From Cryobacterium glaciale (GTDB lineage Bacteria; Actinomycetota; Actinomycetes; Actinomycetales; Microbacteriaceae): DNA of 64,000 bases. Shown piece after piece: positions 59,407 to 64,000 of this stretch. The notes below the pieces were generated by a model. It ran no database searches and had not been told where the DNA came from. It saw only the letters and a list, made by a program, of their open reading frames with translations. The stretch is taken from the NCBI RefSeq assembly GCF_004402535.1, contig NZ_SOEY01000019.1, positions 142,447-206,446 of the forward strand, in the 5' to 3' direction. The translations under genes and the position numbers were made by a program. Each line of letters opens with the position of its first letter. Within the stretch, counting starts at the first letter, position 1.

Positions 59407-60606
59407 TTACGCCTCCTCGAGCTCCGTGAGCAGCGACGACCGTCGCTGCTGTGCGATGGTCTTGGTGTCCAGGTCCGCCTCGAACCGCGGGGCATCAGCT
59501 GGATCGTCGTCGAGACCGAAGCCGTGGTCGACGTTCCAGCTGAGCCAAACTTCAGCACCGACATGCGCGGCCGGGCCGAAGGCCATGTTCTGGGCGAACA
59601 CGACCAGGGTTCCCACTCCGGGCACGGCCACGAGGTATTGCGTGCTGACCCCGCTGAACGACACGTCGATGACTTTGCCCGGGCCCATCACGTTGCGCCC
59701 GGCATCGTGGGTCGGCGCTGCGGCGTGCAGGGTGAGTTTTTCGGGACGCACCCCGATCGTGACCTCGCCCGACAGCCGGTGCGCGCGCTCCAGCGGCACC
59801 ACGATCTTCTGTCCGGAGACGTCGACGGCGATGGCGGTGCTCGTCGTGGAGACGACCGGCCCGGTGAACAGGTTGGACTGGCCGAGGAAATTCGCGACGA
59901 ACGCGGTCCTGGGCAGTTCGTAGAGTTGCTGCGGTTCACCCATCTGCTCGATGCGACCCTTGTTCATGACAGCGATGGTGTCGGCCATGGTCATGGCCTC
60001 CTCCTGGTCGTGGGTCACGTGCAGAAAGGTGAGGCCGACCTCGTCCTGGATGGTCTTCAACTCGAGCTGCATTTGACGTCGGAGTTTGAGGTCAAGTGCC
60101 CCGAGCGGCTCGTCGAGCAGGAGCAGCGCCGGCCGGTTGACGATGGCGCGGGCCAGCGCGACCCGCTGCTGCTGGCCGCCGGAGAGCTGCTGTGGTTTGC
60201 GGTGCGCGAGGTGATCGAGCTCTACCAGCAGCAGCGCCTCGTGGGCCTTGGCCACCGGGTCGGCGATCTTGCGTCGACGCAGCCCGAATGCCACGTTTTC
60301 CAGCACGGTCATGTGGGGAAAGAGAGCATAGCTCTGGAACACGGTGTTGACCGGGCGCTGGAAGGATTTCTGAGTCGTCACATCCGTTCCCCCGATGAGG
60401 ATGCGACCGCTCGTGGGTTCTTCCAGCCCGGCAACGAGCCGCAGCGTGGTCGTCTTGCCGCAACCAGAGGGGCCGAGCAGGGCGAAGAACGACCCGGCCG
60501 GAATGGTGAGGTTGAGATTTTCGATGGCGGTGAACCCGGGGAAACGTTTCTCGATGCCGACCAGTTCCAGGTCAGCGCCGCGATCGGCGAACGCACCGAC
60601 GGCCAT
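59407..60606 (-). CDS. potA: Polyamine ABC importer ATPase PotA
   Basis: This 399-residue ATPase has Walker [18 protein letters not shown]-loop [16 protein letters not shown], signature [16 protein letters not shown] and Walker [13 protein letters not shown], followed by a C-terminal TOBE-type regulatory domain of about 130 residues. It powers import of spermidine or putrescine. It shares one base with the potD stop (TGATG). Confidence 0.94.
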   Translation of the reverse strand: MAVGAFADRGADLELVGIEKRFPGFTAIENLNLTIPAGSFFALLGPSGCGKTTTLRLVAGLEEPTSGRILIGGTDVTTQKSFQRPVNTVFQSYALFPHMTVLENVAFGLRRRKIADPVAKAHEALLLVELDHLAHRKPQQLSGGQQQRVALARAIVNRPALLLLDEPLGALDLKLRRQMQLELKTIQDEVGLTFLHVTHDQEEAMTMADTIAVMNKGRIEQMGEPQQLYELPRTAFVANFLGQSNLFTGPVVSTTSTAIAVDVSGQKIVVPLERAHRLSGEVTIGVRPEKLTLHAAAPTHDAGRNVMGPGKVIDVSFSGVSTQYLVAVPGVGTLVVFAQNMAFGPAAHVGAEVWLSWNVDHGFGLDDDPADAPRFEADLDTKTIAQQRRSSLLTELEEA

Positions 60607-61823
60607 CAGGCTGCGCCCAGCAGGATCGCCTGGAACTGCGCGTTAAAGGTCTGTTCCTCGGTGCCGTCGAGGCCACGGAAGACGTAGGCGTTGGCAAGGG
60701 TGGCCTCGTCTGGAAAGATCAGGGGATCTTCGGCCAGGGTCGGGTCGATGGCCAGCATGGCTTCCTTGGCGCCGACAACGGGGGTGATGTAGTTGACGTA
60801 CGCGGCGACCTCCGCGGCGACGGCCGGGTCGTAGTAGTAGTTGATGAGCTCTTCAACGTTCTTCTTGCCGGGCGAACCGATCGGCACCACGAAGTTGTCG
60901 TTCCAGAGCGTGCCGCCCTTTTCGGGAACGACGAACCCCCACTTGTCCCCGTTTTCGGCGTTCAGCTGCACGATATCGCCGGACCAGACGATCGCGGCGA
61001 GGGTGTCCTCGTTGGCGAGGTCTTCCTTGTAGGAGTTGCCCTTGATGTTGCGGATCTGGCCGTCGGAGACCTGCTTCTTGAACTCGTCGATGGCAGCGGT
61101 GAATTCCTCTTCGCCCCAGGTGCCGGAGATGTCGACGCCCTGGTCGAGCATGATCAGGCCCATCGTGTCACGCATTTCGGAGAGCACCCCCACACGACCC
61201 TTCAGTTCCGGCGCCCACAGGTCTTCGACGGAGGTCAGACCCTGCGGATACTTTTCCTTGTTCCAGGCCAGGCCGGCGAACCCGCCCTGCCACGGCACGC
61301 TCATGGCGCGACCCGGGTCGAAGTCGACGTCCTGCAAGGAGGGCAGAAGGTTGGCGAGGTTGGGGATGTTAGCGTGGTCGAGTTCCTGGGTGTAGCCGAA
61401 CCGAATCATACGACTGACCATCCAGTCGGTCAGGCACACGGCGTCGGCGCCGATGTCCTGGCCGAGGGCGAGCTGGTCTTTCACCTTGCCGTAGTACGAG
61501 TTGTTGTCGTCGACGGCTTCGGTGTACTTGACCGAGATGCCGGTCTGCGCCTTGAACGCGTCAAGGGTGGGGTAGTTGCCGGCGTCGTCGACGTCGACGT
61601 AGAGCGCCCAGTTGTCCCAACGAATGATTTTATCCGTCGCTGACGTATCGGCGGCGGCAGTGGGTTTGACCGCGGCACCGGAGGAGCACGCGGCGAGAGC
61701 GAGCGCAGTGGCACCGGCACCGGCACCGGCCAGGAGAGTGCGACGGCCCATCTGGGCGTTCTGCGCCTGGCGGATGAGTTGGCGGATCATGGGATCGGCG
61801 GGCAGCGGCTTGGACTTCATCAT
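60606..61823 (-). CDS. potD: Polyamine-binding lipoprotein PotD
   Basis: This 405-residue extracytoplasmic binding protein (IIRWDNWALYVDVDD, YTEAVDDNNSYYGKVKDQL, VPWQGGFAGLAWN) belongs to the spermidine/putrescine family. The signal region has a twin-arginine motif (MGRRTLLAGAGAGA) followed by a lipobox (LAAC), so it appears to be a Tat-exported lipoprotein, a known form in actinobacteria. ATG 61823 is set by AGGAG 5 nt upstream. It heads the potDABC operon and is divergent from ald. Confidence 0.93.
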   Translation of the reverse strand: MMKSKPLPADPMIRQLIRQAQNAQMGRRTLLAGAGAGATALALAACSSGAAVKPTAAADTSATDKIIRWDNWALYVDVDDAGNYPTLDAFKAQTGISVKYTEAVDDNNSYYGKVKDQLALGQDIGADAVCLTDWMVSRMIRFGYTQELDHANIPNLANLLPSLQDVDFDPGRAMSVPWQGGFAGLAWNKEKYPQGLTSVEDLWAPELKGRVGVLSEMRDTMGLIMLDQGVDISGTWGEEEFTAAIDEFKKQVSDGQIRNIKGNSYKEDLANEDTLAAIVWSGDIVQLNAENGDKWGFVVPEKGGTLWNDNFVVPIGSPGKKNVEELINYYYDPAVAAEVAAYVNYITPVVGAKEAMLAIDPTLAEDPLIFPDEATLANAYVFRGLDGTEEQTFNAQFQAILLGAA

Positions 61824-61933
61824 GGTTCTCCTAGCATTCTGGGCACGCACACGGTCAAGACTCGCTGCGTTGCGAGTTGGTCGATAGTTGCACATATCGG
61901 TGGTAGAAACACCTAAAAGAGGTCAAAACATTG

Positions 61934-61975
61934 ATCTTGCAATCGGTTTGTCACGAAATCAGCACAATCTTGCAA
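61934..61975. promoter_or_regulatory. Direct repeats between potD and ald
   Basis: ATCTTGCAA occurs at 61934-61942 and 61967-61975, exactly 33 bp apart (about three helical turns). Further TTGC half-sites lie at about 61869 and 61888. Spaced copies upstream of an alanine dehydrogenase gene fit an Lrp/AsnC-type activator such as AldR. The regulator is not in the window. Confidence 0.45.
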
Positions 61976-62093
61976 CATTCGCCCTCGAAATCGTCGGTTC
62001 GTACGCGACTAGGGTGGTGGCGAGGAGCGGCACTGAACGCTTCGACGGAAGAGCCTGCTTCGGGTGCGGGGCGCGCTTCGAGAGAGGAGCACC

Positions 62094-63209
62094 ATGCGAA
62101 TCGCCATTCCCACCGAGATCAAGAACAATGAGTTTCGGGTCGCGATCACCCCGGCGGGGGTGCATGACCTCGTTCTGCACGGCCACGACGTTCTCGTGCA
62201 GGCCGGCGCCGGCGTGGGTTCCTCGATCAGTGATCAGCAGTATGCCTCGGCCGGTGCGACGATTCTGCCGGACGCCGTGAGCATCTGGGCGACCGCCGAC
62301 CTGCTGCTCAAGGTCAAGGAACCCGTGGCGAGCGAGTACGGCTATTTTCGTGCCGATCTGGTGTTATTCACCTACCTGCATCTGGCCGCCGAACCCGAGC
62401 TGACCCGGGCCCTGCTCGATAGCGGTGTCACCGCCATCGCCTACGAAACAGTGCAGTTGCCCTCGCGGTCCCTGCCACTGCTGGCGCCGATGAGTGAGGT
62501 CGCCGGCCGCCTCGCGCCGATCGTCGGCGCCAATGCCATGCTCAAGCCGAACGGCGGCCCCGGTCTATTGGTGCCCGGCGTGCCCGGCACCCATCCGGCG
62601 AAGATCGTTGTGCTCGGCGGGGGTGTGGCCGGCACCGCCGCGATGCAGGTCTCCCTCGGCCTCGGTGCCGAGGTGACCGTGCTCGACACGAACCTGTTTC
62701 GGCTGCGCGAGATCGACGCGCTGCACTTCGGCCGGGTCAAGACCATCGCCTCGAACAGCTTCGAGATCGACAAGGCAGTGTCGGAGGCCGACATGGTCAT
62801 CGGCTCGGTCCTTATTCCGGGCGCGAAGGCACCCAAGCTGGTCAGTAACGAGCTCGTGTCGCGAATGAAGCCGGGCAGCGTATTGGTGGATATCGCTGTC
62901 GACCAGGGCGGGTGCTTCGCCGACAGCCACGCGACCACGCATGCCGACCCCACGTTCACCGTGCACCGGTCGTTGTTCTACTGCGTCGCGAACATGCCCG
63001 GTGCCGTGCCGCACACTTCGACCTATGCCCTGACGAATGCGACGCTGCCCTACGTGCGGGCTCTCGCCACGCTCGGATGGGTCAACGCGCTGCGCGCGGA
63101 CGCCGCGCTCGCCCAGGGGCTCAATACCTTCGATGGGCGGCTGACCAGCGCTCCCGTGGCGCTCGCCCACGGATTGCCGCACCAGCCCGTAGCCGAAGTT
63201 CTGCTCTAG
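62094..63209 (+). CDS. ald: Alanine dehydrogenase
   Basis: This 371-residue enzyme interconverts L-alanine and pyruvate plus ammonia with NAD. MRIAIPTEIKNNEFRVAITPAGV and KVKEPVASEYGYFR cover the substrate-binding lysine region, and GGGVAGTAAMQVSLGLGAEVTVLD is the NAD motif. I set ATG 62094 because GAGAGGAG lies just upstream and family similarity starts there. The longer frame to 62064 is not supported. A -10-like TAGGGT near 62011 gives a normal leader. Divergent from potDABC. Confidence 0.95.
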   Translation: MRIAIPTEIKNNEFRVAITPAGVHDLVLHGHDVLVQAGAGVGSSISDQQYASAGATILPDAVSIWATADLLLKVKEPVASEYGYFRADLVLFTYLHLAAEPELTRALLDSGVTAIAYETVQLPSRSLPLLAPMSEVAGRLAPIVGANAMLKPNGGPGLLVPGVPGTHPAKIVVLGGGVAGTAAMQVSLGLGAEVTVLDTNLFRLREIDALHFGRVKTIASNSFEIDKAVSEADMVIGSVLIPGAKAPKLVSNELVSRMKPGSVLVDIAVDQGGCFADSHATTHADPTFTVHRSLFYCVANMPGAVPHTSTYALTNATLPYVRALATLGWVNALRADAALAQGLNTFDGRLTSAPVALAHGLPHQPVAEVLL

Positions 63210-63211
63210 CG

Positions 63212-64000
63212 TCACCGGTCAGGTTGCGTCAGCATCGCCCGAGTCACCTCGCCGTTGGGGTGCAGCACCCAGACGCGCCCGCGCCCGGGAGCCAGCGGCG
63301 GTGGGAGCTCCCGACGGTGGCTGAGCAGCCGAAAATCCGACAGGCTGCACCGATCGAAGACCAGACTCACCGCCTCACCGCTCGAGGTCTGGCCGCGCAG
63401 TTTCGCCAGCAGCGTCCAGTGCGCCTGCCACGTTTCGGGGTCACCGACGACGATCACCCGGCCAGCAGCATCCGGTTGGCTGCCTTCCCCCGAGACCTGC
63501 AAGGCGGAAGCTGCCGGCCCGCTCGTTCCCGCCAACTCGGTCACCGCCACGCCCAGGGCACCGCGCAGCCGGGTTGCTGTACTCCGGGGAGACGAGGACA
63601 CGATCAGGAGCGGGCCGGAGCGCGGGAGGGCCGGGATGGACGACTCGGGTGGCGCCGGCACGTGAGACAGTGCGGGAGCCAGAAGTTGCACGCGCAGGGA
63701 GTGCCAGACTCCCCCGCCCGCCGGCAGAGAGGCGTTGTAGCTGGCCGATTGTCCCCCGGCAGCGAGATGGTCCTGCACCGTGGGCAGTTTCAGCAGCAGC
63801 GTGCTCTGACAAAGGGCGGCGAGCCCGGGAACCACGCTCGTGTGCCGTTGCACGGCGACGACAACGTGCACACCGGCGGCCGGACCGTCCCGTAGCAGCC
63901 CGGTAAGCAGGTCCACGGCAGCCAGCCGATGGTCGGGCTGCCAGCGAGCACACACGGAGTCGAAGTCGTCGAACAGTACCAAGCGAGGTGACGCCGGCGT
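63212..64000 (-). CDS. FtsK/SpoIIIE-like ATPase, C-terminal part (runs off window)
   Basis: The visible 262 or so residues begin at the window end with SPRLVLFDDFDSV, a Walker B strand with two Asp, then LTGLLRDGPAAGVHVVVAVQR and LCQSTLLLKLP. These are typical of the last ATPase domain of FtsK/SpoIIIE-type proteins. A degenerate second ATPase-like domain follows (PLLIVSSSPRS, RVIVVGDPETW). The frame is open past 64000, so the start lies outside. The P-loop is not in view. Two-domain proteins of this kind include EccC of type VII secretion, but that cannot be judged here. It converges with ald across 2 bp. Confidence 0.7.
   Translation of the reverse strand, partial: TPASPRLVLFDDFDSVCARWQPDHRLAAVDLLTGLLRDGPAAGVHVVVAVQRHTSVVPGLAALCQSTLLLKLPTVQDHLAAGGQSASYNASLPAGGGVWHSLRVQLLAPALSHVPAPPESSIPALPRSGPLLIVSSSPRSTATRLRGALGVAVTELAGTSGPAASALQVSGEGSQPDAAGRVIVVGDPETWQAHWTLLAKLRGQTSSGEAVSLVFDRCSLSDFRLLSHRRELPPPLAPGRGRVWVLHPNGEVTRAMLTQPDR

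Noticed and set aside
1-64000. CRISPR array, tRNA/rRNA genes, riboswitches, insertion sequences, prophage
   Set aside because: I looked for regular spaced repeats, cloverleaf ends, known riboswitch contexts, transposase motifs and flanking repeats and found none that hold up by eye. A covariance-model scan could still find a small RNA.

Overview
The window is chromosomal DNA of a high-GC Gram-positive actinobacterium. I infer a member of Microbacteriaceae (Cryobacterium/Leifsonia-like). The grounds are a mycoredoxin (mycothiol redox chemistry), a DUF222 (13E12-type) protein, a ScbR-like TetR regulator, MEP-pathway isoprenoid genes, the actinobacterial nusA-ylxR-infB-rbfA block, and a large fraction of genes that look leaderless. 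I see no tRNA, rRNA, CRISPR array, complete insertion sequence or integrated phage. The genus is inference, not read from the sequence.

Layout. 1-410: a broken DUF222 gene cut by the window edge. 886-6605: inorganic phosphate transporter with a small membrane partner, Nudix hydrolase, mycoredoxin, 6-phosphofructokinase and an SNF2-type helicase. 6906-11398: DUF2207 membrane protein with a small partner, a GDSL-type protein that lacks its catalytic serine, and an NAD-binding epimerase/DUF2867 protein. 11457-16937: a deoxyribose module (SorC-type regulator, DeoC aldolase, a full aldehyde dehydrogenase and a truncated aldehyde dehydrogenase homologue) divergent from a ROK kinase. 16970-19199: an MFS exporter and a ScbR-like TetR regulator facing a tiny PLDc_N membrane protein across an operator-like palindrome.

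19196-34524 is mostly housekeeping: ribF, truB, panE, a kinase-like protein with a dead P-loop, mutY, thyA-folA, rbfA, infB, ylxR, nusA, proS and ispG. 34575-43466 is one tightly coupled nine-gene operon: a branched-chain-amino-acid-type ABC importer (livK-G-F-H-M), an acyl-CoA ligase, a TetR regulator and two alpha/beta hydrolases. A thiolase is transcribed divergently. Together they look like uptake and CoA-dependent breakdown of an unidentified carboxylic acid. This block separates ispG from rseP and dxr, which are often close neighbours. A Ser/Thr kinase with a coiled-coil lipoprotein sits between rseP and dxr on the opposite strand.

49791-63209 holds plsC and then nitrogen and amine metabolism: two gabT paralogues, L-asparaginase, a complete potDABC polyamine importer and alanine dehydrogenase, with OsmC, a PadR/HAAS pair and a diacylglycerol kinase interspersed. 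The window ends inside an FtsK/SpoIIIE-like ATPase gene.

Regulation. At least 16 genes have a TANNNT hexamer exactly 6 nt before the start codon, which predicts leaderless mRNAs and settles many start sites. Other signals worth attention are an ARE-like operator (18956-18971), a perfect 30-bp palindrome (33203-33232), twin hairpins between infB and rbfA, 9-nt direct repeats exactly 33 bp apart upstream of ald, and an over-represented heptamer CGGATGC across the window.
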